A DNA stretch of 64,000 nucleotides from Tubiluchus corallicola. Lineage: Eukaryota; Priapulida; Priapulimorpha; Priapulimorphida; Tubiluchidae. The stretch covers positions 1-64,000 of the forward strand of contig JAQGDQ010000206.1 of the NCBI GenBank assembly GCA_030141605.1, read 5' to 3'. The number at the start of each line of letters is the position of its first letter. Position 1 is the stretch's first letter. The notes under the pieces were generated by a model. It did not search any database. It was not told the origin of the DNA and was given only the letters and a program-made list of their open reading frames with translations. Positions 24,501 to 33,208 of the stretch are shown one piece after another. Made by a program: the position numbers and the translations under genes.

Positions 24501-27500
24501 GCAAAAACATGGAAATAAGTGTACTGTTTTACATTACTAGTGCTTTCTTAGAACGGAAAGACGCAATATGTGCCGTTTTAGTGGTTTAAATAAGGTAGAA
24601 ATGTTGTTGATAAACTAAAACGTTAGTTTGAGCAAAGTAAAAAAATCTGCGTTGAAATGAAACATCGCTGAACGGGGGAGTCGTTAAGCGAGAACTTACT
24701 GCAAATATAATTCGTGCAGCATAGGTTTAAATCAGAGATACTTTTCATAACTTTACTGCTTACTGAATATAAAGAAGTGCTTATAAATCCAGTTCCTTAC
24801 ATCGCAGTGCCATTTCTGTAATTTCTGTGATGTGAAAGTAACGTCAGTCGTTAATCGGGAAGCAAAAACATGAATAAGAATTGTACGGTTTTACATTATG
24901 CATTAGTTACTAGTGCCTTTTTAAAACAGGATAACACAATATGTACCATTTTTAATGCTTTAAATTAGGTAGAAATGTTGTTGATAAAATAAAAAATTAG
25001 TTTGAGCAAAGTAAAAAATTATCATTGACATGGAATATCCATCATTGACTGAGAAAAAAGTGTCAAATTTTTAGCGTCGTTAAAACAAAATGTCGCTAAA
25101 TGTTGAATCTTAAGCGAGAACTTATTGTAGATATAATTCGTGCAGCATAGGTTTAAATCAGAGATACTTTTCATAACTTGACTGCACTAAACAGCTGCTT
25201 ATAAATCCAGTTTTTCCCCCGCAGTGCCGCTTCTGTGCGGTGCTTTATTTCCTCATAATTGTTGTTATGTTAGTTAAAACCTCGGTTGTTTCAAGAAGAA
25301 GGAATAGACTCTTCGTGTCAGTAGGAAATCGATTATAACGTTTTTATTTCTCTGGATACGTGTTCCATAGAAGTAGCAATATAAAAGGCAAGAAGACCTT
25401 CAATAAGCCTTTTCATAGTTTTGTTGTACACAAACGCAGTTGCTGTAGGTCAAAGGTTAAGTGTGCCACAGCAACGCATCTTAACTACAATCATCACGTG
25501 ACATGTGGGTAAAGCAAAACATCAGTTCAGCACTGTCAGTTGCTCTACGTGGACTTTACTTAATTATGCATTTGTCTATGTGTAGAGTAATTTACTAGCA
25601 GGATCTTGCTGGGTAAAGCAAAGTCATCTGCTGCTCCATTCAGTAAGTTCAGTTGTTTTACATGGGCTTTACTTAATTATGCATTAGTCTGTGCATAGTG
25701 TTATTTACTAGCAGGATCTTGCTTGAGAACAAGAAAAAATGTACTAGGTAAGGTTCTAGCTAACTGTGAAAACTGTTACTATTACAATAGCAGGGTCTGT
25801 GAGACGTTGTAAAGTGTACACAAATGCGTTGTCTCATACACTTAACCTTTGACCTTTTAACGATCATCATCAATCACTGCAACTGTGAAAAGGCTTATTA
25901 ACATTTTTACAGTGACTAATGTTAGATGTGTTATTATAGTCAATGGTGCTGGTCTGGCCATGTCCACTATGGACATCATCAAGTTACACGGAGGCAGTCC
26001 GGCCAACTTTCTGGACGTCGGCGGTGGTGCTACCTCGGAGGCTGTAACGGAGGCGTTCAAGTTGATTACGTCTGACAAACAGGTTAGTTTAGCTGCTAAA
26101 CGTGCCTTTCTTACTGGCCAGCAGTTTTTCCAGGATTATGATTGCATAACCTGATACTGAAGGAAAGCTAGGGAGTTCTGCTTGTAGTTAGCGTCGTAAT
26201 GTCTCTTGGGGCGGCTTACAAGTTCAAACGTTATTGATAAATGAATTAAAAATCCCACATTTAACCCTTTCACTGCAGAAGGCGGTAGAGTGCCGCACGA
26301 GCTCAGCACTAAGCGCGGTCACCCAGGTCTGTTTATTTCACTGCTACGGCCTCGCAAAAACATTATAGAAAAGTTTAACAGCCGTGGGACAAGTAATGCT
26401 AACCAGCCAATCGGCATCTGGTGCATAGCATAATACTGTACTGTGTCGTATGTTCTCGTGCGAAATTGCTTGTTGATAGTTTGTGAAACGTACGTTTAGT
26501 CGATTGTTCTGCATTCTTATAAAATAATTGCGTATTATGACTTTTGTGCAAATATAAGAATGTGCTTATTTGTGTGGGTGTGCGTGTGCGTGCATGCATG
26601 AGTGCATATATGTGTGCACGGATGTGTGTTCGTGTGTATAAATAAACTAATATTCAATATATTTAATGGTTCAATAACAAATGGCTATTTGTTTATTTAC
26701 AAGATTCTGTTTTAGTAGCAAGAAGTTATTGTCAAATATGCAATAGGCGTTTAAGCAGTAACACTTACGCAAACGTGCTTGACGCACAAGGGAAGATGCC
26801 TGCCATTGCACAAACTGTGGTTAGTTTCTGACATAAGCAATAGCTGTGTTCGGTTGCCGATAATTAACTTTCTAAGCTAATTAGTCAAATATAAGGAACA
26901 GTTGTTAAATTTTATAGGCAAGAAAACGTATATTTTGGACAGTAAATTAAAATGAGATTGAGTCTAAACAATCGTCCGGTTTTCCTTTAACGGCTGTGTA
27001 GTTTAGCACGCTGTACTCTTGTGGTTTTGCCAGAAGTCTGAGTGTTCCGAGTACCATCCTAGTTCATATTCTGATTTATAGAGTCATGCAATATTTGTTC
27101 AGGTTCAGTTTTGTGAACATTTTTTGGCCGTTCAATATAGTTTGCGTGTTCAAGCAATGTTGTTGAACGTCTTTCAGGTTCAGCAATACTGGTGAGCATC
27201 TTTATTAGCCGTTCTTTATTGTCACAGGTTCAAGCAACGTTACGTTGAACACTTTTGCAGGTTCAGGCAATATTGGTGAACATTTTCGGAGGGATCATGC
27301 GCTGTGATATCATTGCTCAGGGTATCATCGCCGCAGCTAAAGAATTGCATCTCAATATACCAATAGTGTGCAGGTTACAAGGTACGAACAGCTGTGTTTA
27401 CTGCTCTGTTTCAGAACATGTACATTCCGCGGGTGCCACTTACCGTATTTTCCCATGTATAAGAGACCCTTTTTTGCTCAGAATTTTCACTTTAAAAATA

Positions 27501-30500
27501 GGGGGTCTCTTATACATGGGAGTAAGTCTTTTCAATAAGATGCATAAATTGTGACACTAATGATTTTAAAGAAATAAGTGCTCTACAACTGTTTTATTTC
27601 GAGTAATTATAGTTTCCTTTCAATAAATCTTCTCCATGGCTAAATTCTAATGATAAAATTAATGTACCGGGTAAGTTATTATTTTTTTAAATGTCTCTTT
27701 GGTATTGGAGAGAAATCGATTGTTCTGCAGCCAATCAACGCATCTGCATAAGCTGCATCTGCAGTTGATATTTTTGATGAGAGTGATGAGGAATTTAATG
27801 ATTTCTATGATGAATAAAGTTATTCATTTCCAAAAAACTTTTTTCCAGAATTTTTGCCTAAAAATTGAAGGGGTCTCTTATACACAAGGGTCTCTACATG
27901 GGAAAATACGGTAATAGACTCACTCTGGGTTGAATACATTTTGACCCAATTAACCGACCGAATCTATAGCCAGCAGGTATAATAACTGTAGTATTACTAC
28001 TATGGAAGTACGAGTCATCACCCATCGCCTTAGTGTGCACTACAAAGGCTTTAAATTAATTTAAAAAACAAACGAATGTCAAAATTCCCACATGCAATTA
28101 TTTTTTGAAAACTAATTTATACAAGTGAATTAATAAAAAACGAGAAAAAGTCGCACAAATCTTGATTATTACTTCTAGAAATTACAAAAAATCGTTCAAG
28201 GTCATTTGCTCCATTTCATGACGAAAAAGTTGGTTTGTGAAATTCTCGTACTGATAAAAACATTGACCATCTGTTGCTGTATGCTGTATATATTCATGCA
28301 AAACACCTGGTCACCTAGTGCTTGAGCTGCAGTTGGTAATGATGTAAATTTTCTTCTGATTCAGGTACACGAGTAGACGACGCTAAAGCGTTGATAGCTA
28401 CGAGCAACTTGCGCATACTCGCTTGCGACAACCTAGACGAAGCGGCTAAGATGGTGAGTTTGATTTGGAAGCTTTAATATGTTTAAAGTGACATCATGAT
28501 TGACAGTGAAACATTGAATTTACCAACCAGTTCATTGGTCGCAGCCGTGGTTAAATTGGCTAGCTAGGTCGAAATCTCAACACATTCGGTCACCTTTTAA
28601 CAAAAAGTATAAAGTACACTTTTAGTTGGTCAAATTGATTTACGTGAGTAACGTGCATCGAGAGAGGTGCTACAGATCTAAGTGCCAATCGTGTGCAGAG
28701 AGAGATCGCTAAGTTCTCGTAAAAAGTGGCCATCGTGTTTTAATACAAGTCTTATGGTATGTTGTGTGGCAAACAATGGGTGCCATGTTCTAATACAAGT
28801 TCTGTGGTATGTTGTGTGGCAAACAATGGCTGCCATGTTCTAATGCAAGTTCTATGGTATGTTGTGTGGCAAACAATGGGTACCCTTGTTCTAATACAAG
28901 TTCTATGGTATGTTGTGTGGCAAACAATGGGTGCACATTCTAATACAAGTTCTATGGTATGTTGTGTGGCAAATAATGGCTGGCATGTTCTAATACAAGT
29001 TCTATGGTATGTTGTGTAGCAAGCAATGGGTACCATGCTCTAATACAAGTCCTATGGTGGTATGTTGTGTGGCACACAATGGCTGCCATGTTCTAATACA
29101 AGTCCTATGGTATGTTGTGTGGCAAACAATGGCTGCCATGTTCTAATGCAAGTTCTATGGTATGTTGTGTGGCAAGCAATGGCTACCATGTTCTAATGCA
29201 AGTTCTATGGTATGTTGTGTGGCAAGCAATGGGTACCATGTTCTAATACAAGTTCTGTGGTATGTTGTGTGGCAAACAATGGCTGCCATGTTCTAATGCA
29301 AGTTCTATGGTATGTTGTGTGGCAAACAATGGGTACCCTTGTTCTAATACAAGTTCTATGGTATGTTGTGTGGCAAACAATGGGTGCACATTCTAATACA
29401 AGTTCTATGGTATGTTGTGTGGCAAATAATGGCTGGCATGTTCTAATACAAGTTCTATGGTATGTTGTGTAGCAAGCAATGGGTACCATGCTCTAATACA
29501 AGTCCTATGGTGGTATGTTGTGTGGCACACAATGGCTGCCATGTTCTAATACAAGTCCTATGGTATGTTGTGTGGCAAACAATGGCTGCCATGTTCTAAT
29601 GCAAGTTCTATGGTATGTTGTGTGGCAAGCAATGGCTACCATGTTCTAATGCAAGTTCTATGGTATGTTGTGTGGCAAGCAATGGCTACCATGTTCTAAT
29701 GCAAGTTCTATGGTATGTTGTGTGGCAAGCAATGGCTACCATGTTCTAATACAAATTCTATGGTATGTTGTGTGGCAAACAATGGCTGCCATGTTCTAAT
29801 GCAAGTTCTATGGTATGTTGTGTGGCAAGCAATGGCTACCATGTTCTAATGCAAGTTCTATGGTATGTTGTGTGGCAAGCAATGGCTACCATGTTCTAAT
29901 GCAAGTTCTATGGTATGTTGTGTGGCAAGCAATGGCTACCATGTTCTAATACAAGTTCTGTGGTATGTTGTGTGGCAAGCAATGGGTACCATGTTCTAAT
30001 ACAAGTTCTATGGTATGTTATGTGGCAAACAATGGGTGCACATTCTAATACAAGTCCTATGGTATGTTGTGTGGCAAACAATGGGTGCACATTCTAATAC
30101 AAGTCCTATGGTATGTTGTGTGGCAAACAATGGCTACCTTGCTCTAATAAAAATTCTATGATATCTTGTGTGGCAAATAATGGCTGGCATGTTCTAATAC
30201 AAGTTCTGTGGTATGTTGTGTGGCGAACAATGGCTCCTATTTTCTAAAACTGCATTTGATTGTCAGACAAAAACTGTTACAGCTCTGGAGTGGCACTTTT
30301 AAAGTATTATTTAATACTCAGGCTGGTAATCTCCCTCTGCACATGCACGGCTTCGAGAGGTTCATGGCACAGAAGTCTCATCACTAGGCCATGCATTCCC
30401 TAGCAGTCAAGACACTCCAAATTTCATTCCTTATAGCTGGCTCACCAAATTCAGCATTTCCAGTTTTGCTCGCTCCGATTTCAAATTAGATCAATTTGTT

Positions 30501-31076
30501 TTTATTATGATTAATTTGGAACCAGAAATTTCTGTTCGTGAAGAATTTATAATTTTGTGTTTAGAAGTACAGTCAACCCTCGTTAAACCGGACTAATTAT
30601 GGGGTGGGTGATCCCGTTTAGCCGATTGTCCGATTTATCCGATATGCCTATATATGGTCTATATTATACAGGAATAATCACCTTAATAAGGCCTATATAC
30701 ATTGCACTATATACTATACTGTATATTACTTTAAAATAGTTAACCTGTGAGGATAAAGAAATTATTATACAGTTGGTAGGCCGTGTTGTGTTTAGCGCTC
30801 GGGCTCGGACGGAAATCGGTCAGTTTCCTTTACCATGGATGACGTCCGTCTTATCCGATATCCGGGCTAACGGGGTCCGGTTTAACGAGGGTCGACTGTA
30901 GTTGTTTGTACGAAATGTTACCGCATTTTTAATTTAACCATTTCACAACTTAAGGCGTCTGATATTTACATTCAATTTGATAAATTTTCTTTCCTTTTCA
31001 GGCGGTCAAATTGTCTCATATTATAGCAATAGCCAAGGAAGTGGACGTCAACGTGAATTTTGCATTGCCAATTTAG
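11877..31076 (+). CDS. SUCLA2: succinyl-CoA ligase [ADP-forming] subunit beta, nine 3' exons (partial gene)
   Basis: The product is the beta chain of mitochondrial ADP-forming succinyl-CoA synthetase, which converts succinyl-CoA, ADP and phosphate to succinate, CoA and ATP in the TCA cycle. It pairs with a SUCLG1 alpha chain. Exons: 11877-11982, 15255-15417, 21194-21364, 22439-22535, 23882-24043, 25940-26082, 27261-27381, 28365-28453, 31002-31076. All have GT/AG borders and the phases join without a break, giving 374 residues plus a partial codon. Visible motifs in order are [10 protein letters not shown] (ATP-grasp), [94 protein letters not shown] and the C-terminus [19 protein letters not shown] and [11 protein letters not shown] favour the ADP form over SUCLG2. 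About 85 N-terminal residues, including the mitochondrial signal, were not found in the window. Confidence 0.95.
12300..12940 (+). repeat. dispersed repeat family D, copy 1 (interrupted)
   Basis: Shares wording with 35100-35455 and 48420-48780: ...TTAGTTAATGAAGCGTGCGC, GCTCTGATTATT, CACCTAACGGTCAT. This copy is interrupted by an ATAACAACCATAAAATACAT segment (also at 16750) and a (TA)n run near 12540-12570. No coding content. Confidence 0.6.
12950..13160 (+). repeat. dispersed repeat, also inverted at 52225-52440
   Basis: Shared segments are TTTGTGATGTCATCA, TTGGGCTCGCC.GCCGTTA and a closing AAAAATCATCCTGTCTTCC. The closing word also appears near 26975, 31895 and 60985. Probably part of an unclassified interspersed element. 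Confidence 0.5.
13288..13982 (+). mobile_element. pogo/Tigger-like MITE, copy 1
   Basis: Flanked by TA on both sides. The ends are CAGCGTTCCCTCACTTATCGC and, at the right, AAAGTAGCGAAGGAACACTG. The inverted ends contain the CGCGATAA / TTATCGCGG words typical of this class. Other copies are at 46240-46831, 49181-49680 and 55652-56062. A 60-90 codon frame recurs in all four copies at the same end but encodes no known domain, so it is read as non-coding. Confidence 0.85.
14098..15122. mobile_element. foldback element with ~38-bp inverted ends
   Basis: The left end (GTGTGCTTGCAAACCAAAAC then CGTCCATAAGTCGCC) is matched in reverse by the right end at 15085-15122 with a few differences. No clear target duplication was seen. 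It contains the dispersed repeat at 14667-15068. It lies in the SUCLA2 intron just before exon 15255. Confidence 0.6.
14667..15068 (+). repeat. dispersed repeat R1, uninterrupted copy
   Basis: Starts TATGGGCAAATTACCCAATT and runs to CCTTATGAAAGGAACTGTCG. The same sequence is at 47455-48222, where it is split by a TA-flanked MITE. Here the insertion point (GAAGTAAGTGA, near 14880-14887) is empty. Confidence 0.85.
15255..15417 (+). CDS. SUCLA2: SUCLA2 exon
   Basis: The first base completes the serine split after KIVF. The exon then reads [54 protein letters not shown], and ends at GTACGT in phase 0. The matched family segment lies in the second half of the ATP-grasp fold. Confidence 0.95.
15490..15975 (+). 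repeat. 93-bp tandem array built on a mariner-like end
   Basis: About five units, each ending in TATACAGGGYGGGYACAAAA followed by AGTAAACCCACTTCTG. Starts of this word fall near 15598, 15691, 15784 and 15876, then a shortened last unit near 15944. The overlapping 150-166 codon frames on both strands are periodic artefacts. Confidence 0.9.
15946..16321 (+). mobile_element. mariner-like MITE
   Basis: The left end TACAGGGTGGGTACAAAA is matched inversely by TTTTGTGTCCACCCTGTA at the right. Its left end has been multiplied into the preceding 93-bp array. Inside, near 16093-16125, a GGTTCAAATTCC stretch resembles a tRNA B-box, but no complete tRNA fold could be built. Confidence 0.7.
16322..16735. 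other. intron sequence, nothing recognised
   Basis: Part of the SUCLA2 intron between the exons at 15255 and 21194. Contains a short local duplication of CGGCTAA/CTGGCTGAA words near 16463-16520 only. Confidence 0.5.
16736..17180 (+). repeat. dispersed repeat with TTACTTAC tail, copy 1
   Basis: Positions 16825-17180 match 59066-59400: CAACACATTCGTATAA, CCTGAGAGGGTGGCTGACCT, TCACCACTAATCAATAAT, and an end in CTTGCTTACTTAC. This copy has an extra tandem duplication of about 57 bp (ATATTAGTAA... TTTCGCC, twice). A simple-repeat 3' tail fits a retroposed element. Positions 16736-16825 repeat the segment at 12470-12600. Confidence 0.7.
17395..17758 (-). repeat. dispersed repeat with 103-codon frame, copy 1
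   Basis: The minus-strand frame reads [40 protein letters not shown], and ends KCCSF. The sequence recurs on the plus strand at 43305-43665 with very few changes, but there two indels break the frame. No known domain. It may be a piece of a larger mobile element; a real gene is unlikely. Confidence 0.65.
17810..19402 (+). repeat. 44-bp minisatellite, about 36 copies
   Basis: The unit contains TTGATCTAGAAATTCCTACT then GTTTCGTATTCTAAAGTTAA. Successive copies start exactly 44 bp apart, with few variants (CCCACTG, TTACATAA, TTTCATATT). Such uniformity over 1.6 kb suggests recent expansion. It lies inside the SUCLA2 intron 15418-21193. Confidence 0.97.
19403..21193. other. intron sequence, no gene recognised
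   Basis: Rest of the large SUCLA2 intron. Positions 19985-20060 are a low-complexity TTAATTATTTAATG tract. Small frames (for example 19622-19930 minus) show no domain. Confidence 0.5.
21194..21364 (+). CDS. SUCLA2: SUCLA2 exon
   Basis: 57 whole codons: [20 protein letters not shown] ... [20 protein letters not shown] ... QQQK, followed by GTAAGT. The acceptor is TTTTTAATTTGAG, weak in pyrimidine near the AG. A minisatellite starts almost immediately after the donor. Confidence 0.95.
21365..22125 (+). repeat. intronic minisatellite of donor-like words
   Basis: Mixed units such as TTAGTAAGCTTTGCATTTTG, TTAGTAAACTTTAAATTTTG, GTAATAAATGTTAAATTTTG and TTTGAATTTCAGTAG. The first lines resemble the real donor context GGTAAGTTTTGAATTTTTG, as though the array grew from the splice site. 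The same donor-like word recurs at 22395-22409, about 30 nt before the next exon. Confidence 0.9.
22126..22438. other. intron end with Tigger-like fragment
   Basis: Contains TATAAGGGATGG...CCCTTATATCCGAGGTTGACTGTA (22253-22311), a probable single end of a pogo-like element, and the duplicate donor-like GGTAAGTTTTGAATTTC near 22394. Confidence 0.4.
22439..22535 (+). CDS. SUCLA2: SUCLA2 exon
   Basis: Starts after TTATTTATCCAG in phase 0: [32 protein letters not shown], one base of the next codon, then donor GTGAGA. EINP holds metal-binding residues of the ATP-grasp site. Confidence 0.95.
22611..23243. mobile_element. foldback element with ~85-bp inverted arms
   Basis: The left arm, about 22611-22700 (GTTTATTCAGAGACGATCGT... 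then CTATAAATCAAG), is matched in reverse by about 23160-23243 (CTTGATTTATAG... ACGATCGTCGCTCAATAAAC). The words around ACGATCGTTTC and AATAAAC resemble ends of Penelope-like or related retroelements, but this is only suggestive. No coding sequence. Confidence 0.65.
23375..23555 (+). repeat. 27-bp minisatellite
   Basis: About six units of GGATGTAATCGGAATCTGGA with TCTGGGT. It is a multiple of 3, so it gives a repetitive frame (GGCNRNLDL) that has no start context or splice signals and is not a gene. Confidence 0.9.
23882..24043 (+). CDS. SUCLA2: SUCLA2 exon
   Basis: After TTATTTCTTCAG it reads [52 protein letters not shown] and one base of the next codon, then GTAAGC. The D of MDAK is a conserved metal ligand. 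Confidence 0.96.
24044..24470. other. intron sequence, nothing recognised
   Basis: Start of the SUCLA2 intron 24044-25939. No motif could be supported before the tandem duplication that follows. Confidence 0.5.
24471..25240 (+). repeat. tandem duplication, two ~360-bp copies
   Basis: About 24477-24812 and 24836-25228 share CGTCAG.CGTTAATC, GGTAGAAATGTTGTTGATAA, TAGTTTGAGCAAAGTAAAAA, GCGAGAACTTA and TTCGTGCAGCATAGGTTTAA in the same order. TCGTTAAGCGAGAACTTACTG looks like the end of a pogo-like element. Confidence 0.8.
25505..25735 (+). repeat. tandem duplication, two ~115-bp copies
   Basis: Both copies contain ACTTAATTATGCATT.GTCT, then TTTACTAGCAGGATCTTGCT. Non-coding, inside the same SUCLA2 intron. 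Confidence 0.75.
25940..26082 (+). CDS. SUCLA2: SUCLA2 exon
   Basis: Acceptor TTATTATAG. Two bases complete the valine codon, then [47 protein letters not shown] and donor GTTAGT. NGAGLAM and the glycine-rich loop belong to the C-terminal CoA-ligase domain. Confidence 0.96.
26083..26439. other. intron sequence with a possible piggyBac-like end
   Basis: TTAACCCTTTCACTGC at 26263-26278 resembles the TTAA-linked end of the element at 61111-61567, but no partner end was found. Confidence 0.35.
26440..26780 (+). repeat. dispersed repeat H, copy 1
   Basis: Same orientation copy of 42238-42560. Shared words are TTGTTCTGCATTCTTATAAA, TTTGTGTGGGTGTGCG, a GTGTGC-rich stretch, and AATAACAAATGGCTATTTGT. 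No coding content. Confidence 0.8.
27098..27260 (+). repeat. decayed copies of the next exon's 5' edge
   Basis: CAGGTTCAG-type words recur at about 27100, 27175 and 27226, before the real acceptor CAG/GTTCAGGCAATATTGGTG at 27260/27261. One copy reads CAGGTTCAGCAATACTGGTG. They look like tandem echoes of the splice junction. Confidence 0.65.
27261..27381 (+). CDS. SUCLA2: SUCLA2 exon
   Basis: Acceptor CACTTTTGCAG. Reads [40 protein letters not shown] and one base of glycine, then donor GTACGA. NIFGGI is a signature of the succinyl-CoA synthetase beta C-terminal domain. Confidence 0.96.
27443..27911. mobile_element. TA-flanked MITE (CCGTATTTTCCCATG ends)
   Basis: Left end CCGTATTTTCCCATGTATAA at 27443 and its inverse, ending in CATGGGAAAATACGG at 27911, are flanked by TA. 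An internal inverted copy of the terminus (27454-27471 against 27495-27513) forms a tight second hairpin. It lies 61 nt after an exon donor. Confidence 0.85.
28365..28453 (+). CDS. SUCLA2: SUCLA2 exon
   Basis: Acceptor TTCTGATTCAG. Two bases complete glycine, then [29 protein letters not shown], donor GTGAGT. The segment is diagnostic of the ADP-forming isoform. Confidence 0.96.
28736..30242 (+). repeat. 50-bp minisatellite, about 30 copies
   Basis: Unit: TTCTAATACAAGTTCTATGG then TATGTTGTGTGGCAAACAAT. A nine-unit block repeats after 453 bp: the frames at 28752-29036 and 29205-29489 give identical peptides. Frames are open on both strands by periodicity only. Confidence 0.95.
30571..30898. 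mobile_element. pogo-like MITE (CAGTC...CTCGTTAAACCGG ends), copy 1
   Basis: Ends CAGTCAACCCTCGTTAAACC and, inverted, GGTTTAACGAGGGTCGACTG, flanked by TA (30569-30570 and 30899-30900). The same element lies at 47672-48011 in the opposite orientation. No transposase. Confidence 0.92.
31002..31076 (+). CDS. SUCLA2: SUCLA2 terminal coding exon
   Basis: Acceptor TTTCCTTTTCAG. Reads [24 protein letters not shown] and TAG. The end matches the family's usual ...LPI terminus, so the C-terminus is complete. The 3' UTR end is not certain; an AATAAA at 32575-32580 is a distant candidate. Confidence 0.96.
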   Translation, partial: AVKLSHIIAIAKEVDVNVNFALPI

Positions 31077-31560
31077 AACTTTATAAGCGCAGTAGGAATC
31101 CGGGTGTGTTCCCAGATAAGAGTGAGCAGTGCTCCTGTTTTTTTTTGTCCAAGTTGTACCTGCATTATAGACTTAAAGTCATTTGCCATTCGCAAAGAGA
31201 GTCCCAAGATAGCAAGAATCGAGTCTGTATCATGATGTAGTTCAGAAAGTAGTTAAGAACATGCTCGCGTTGTATGCGTCTGACATTCGAGTATGTATCA
31301 TGATGTAGTTCAGAAAATAGTTAAGAACGTGCTCGCGTAGTATGCGTCTAACATTCGGAATTAATTTGCATGATGCACACTTTACCTGCAGCGAAGGTAT
31401 TAAATTATTATCTAAACTATCTATCGTGTTGAGGCACAAGGTTTTTCCGCTTTTCGTGATAGCGCTTATTTTGCATGAATGTTCTTCCCGTACCTAAAAG
31501 AAAACCAGATTCAATCTTAAACTATAGCTCAAACAATCTACCCCATAAAATATTGAAATA
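31077..31560. other. SUCLA2 3' UTR or downstream sequence
   Basis: Includes a local duplication (31236-31284 and 31290-31348: ATCATGATGTAGTTCAGAAA...AACATGCTCGCGT). No gene recognised. Confidence 0.5.
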
Positions 31561-31890
31561 GTACATTTTTTTTTTCAAGAATGGTTTACATGAAAGAATT
31601 ATTGCCGCACAAATGCAATTTTGCTTTCACGTGGCTAGTTCTCTGCCGTTACATGCATCTTGCCATTTGTTATTTAAATGGGCACTAGCGCCTGCATCTC
31701 AGAAATGCATTGCACAAGAATCAGGTGCTGTACCTTTCAGTTCAGAAGTGTTCGTTTGTGATGTAGTGTACATGTTCAAGAGTTCCCATGTGAGCACAAT
31801 GATAAAGTTGAAATTTGTACATCACACTGACTGTTGTACAGTGGCACTGTACTTCAATTTTAGCTTTCGCAAACTGCAAAAACGAGGCAC
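31560..31890 (+). repeat. dispersed repeat E, copy 1
   Basis: Inverted copy lies at 52440-52790. Shared words are GAATTATT.CC.CA, CACTAGC.CCTGCATC, ATTGCATTGCACAA and TTCAAGAGTTC. Remnant peptide similarity (LAPAS..CIAQ) between copies suggests common ancestry, not a living gene. Confidence 0.65.
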
Positions 31891-33200
31891 GATATGAAAA
31901 ATCATCCCGTTTTCCTTTACCTGCCTACTTGTGCGTTGATACTCGTTTTGCTATAAGCTAAATTTTACTGCATGCTATATGATAAGACTGGATTCCAAAT
32001 TGCTTTCTCCTAACTATTGCCTAGTAGGGCAGTTTATCTGAATTTTTTACGACGTCGTTTACTGTAGTCGAAAATTTTGACGTAATCTTTTGTTTTTAGT
32101 GAACCGTTGCTGTAGTTATTTAGTAAACAGCAAGCGTTACAAAGTGTTCGTGTAAAATAAGTTACTTTTATGGCTGTTACTATTTAAGTAAGCAAGATGG
32201 CATATTGTTACAGTAATCATTATTTAAAGTGAAGCCATTTGTTGTAGTAGTTACACAGCAAAATGGCACCCAAAATGGCTTCCTTCGAGCAAAGGTGCAG
32301 TCTCAATCTTAGCTAATCAAAGAGGTTTGTTGGTACTAGCTGTAGTTAACATAGAAGCGCATAGTAGTTTACACTGCCAAGTTGCTTACTGGTGCTTAAT
32401 CTCTAAGGTATTGAAATCTCCCCAAACACTCTGTTTTTGTGTAATATGGTTAAAAGGGCAGAGGCCCCTCAGCTACCATAGGAAATAGCAGCCTTTATCA
32501 GACCTGCCAGTCATTTGATGTAAAAATTTGAGTGAGAAACGTAGAAATTTATCATCAAAATCAAATTATTAAGAAATAAAGGCAAAAACGTTGAGGTAAT
32601 TTTTGCGTATTACTGAACATACTTATGTTGCTATGCAGTTCACTGCGCTGTATATATACAATATACAGAGTATATTATACATATAATATACTGTATAATA
32701 TACGTATATAAATATGTTGTTTTGTATACAGTAAGTCCTCGCTTAACGACTCCCCGTTTCTTTTTAACGACACTGAATATTTTATTGACTAGCAAATGCT
32801 ACAGCGTTACATTTCGGGTCGTAATCTTGCCAATCATCGCGCTAGGTAAATTCAAACAAAGCTAAAGGATTCCCAAAAAAACTGCAAATGCTATTGAATT
32901 TATTTGCCTGTCCCTGTAAAATTTAAACGTATCTGCATTTCTAGGGATTGTTATGACTTCGTTTTGACTGACTTTAGTCTGATTCTGGTGACGACCTGAA
33001 ACGTAGCATTGAAGCATTTGTCAGAGAATAAAGACCGTTACTTCCTACAGTAGCTGCGGTGTTGCTTCTATTTTGTATATTGTATTTGCATGCATTTAGC
33101 ACTAGCTTATCTTATTTTGTTTTATAATTCTAGAAAATGTAATGTATAATAGTTTTTGTTGTGTCAATGTTTACTTGCACATGAGCGAATTGCTGTTGTT
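31891..33200. other. gap between convergent genes, nothing firm
   Basis: AT-rich. AAAAATCATCCCGTTTTCC at 31896 belongs to the dispersed word family also seen at 13110. CAGTAAGTCCTCGCTTAACG at 32729 looks like a single pogo-like terminus. GACCTGAAACG...AATAAAGACCG near 32994-33030 resembles foldback ends at 22619. No gene. Confidence 0.4.
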
Positions 33201-33208
33201 GTTCTAAT

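Noticed and set aside
28752-29489. Long frames on both strands in the 50-bp array
   Set aside because: Both strands open with the same periodicity; intronic satellite.
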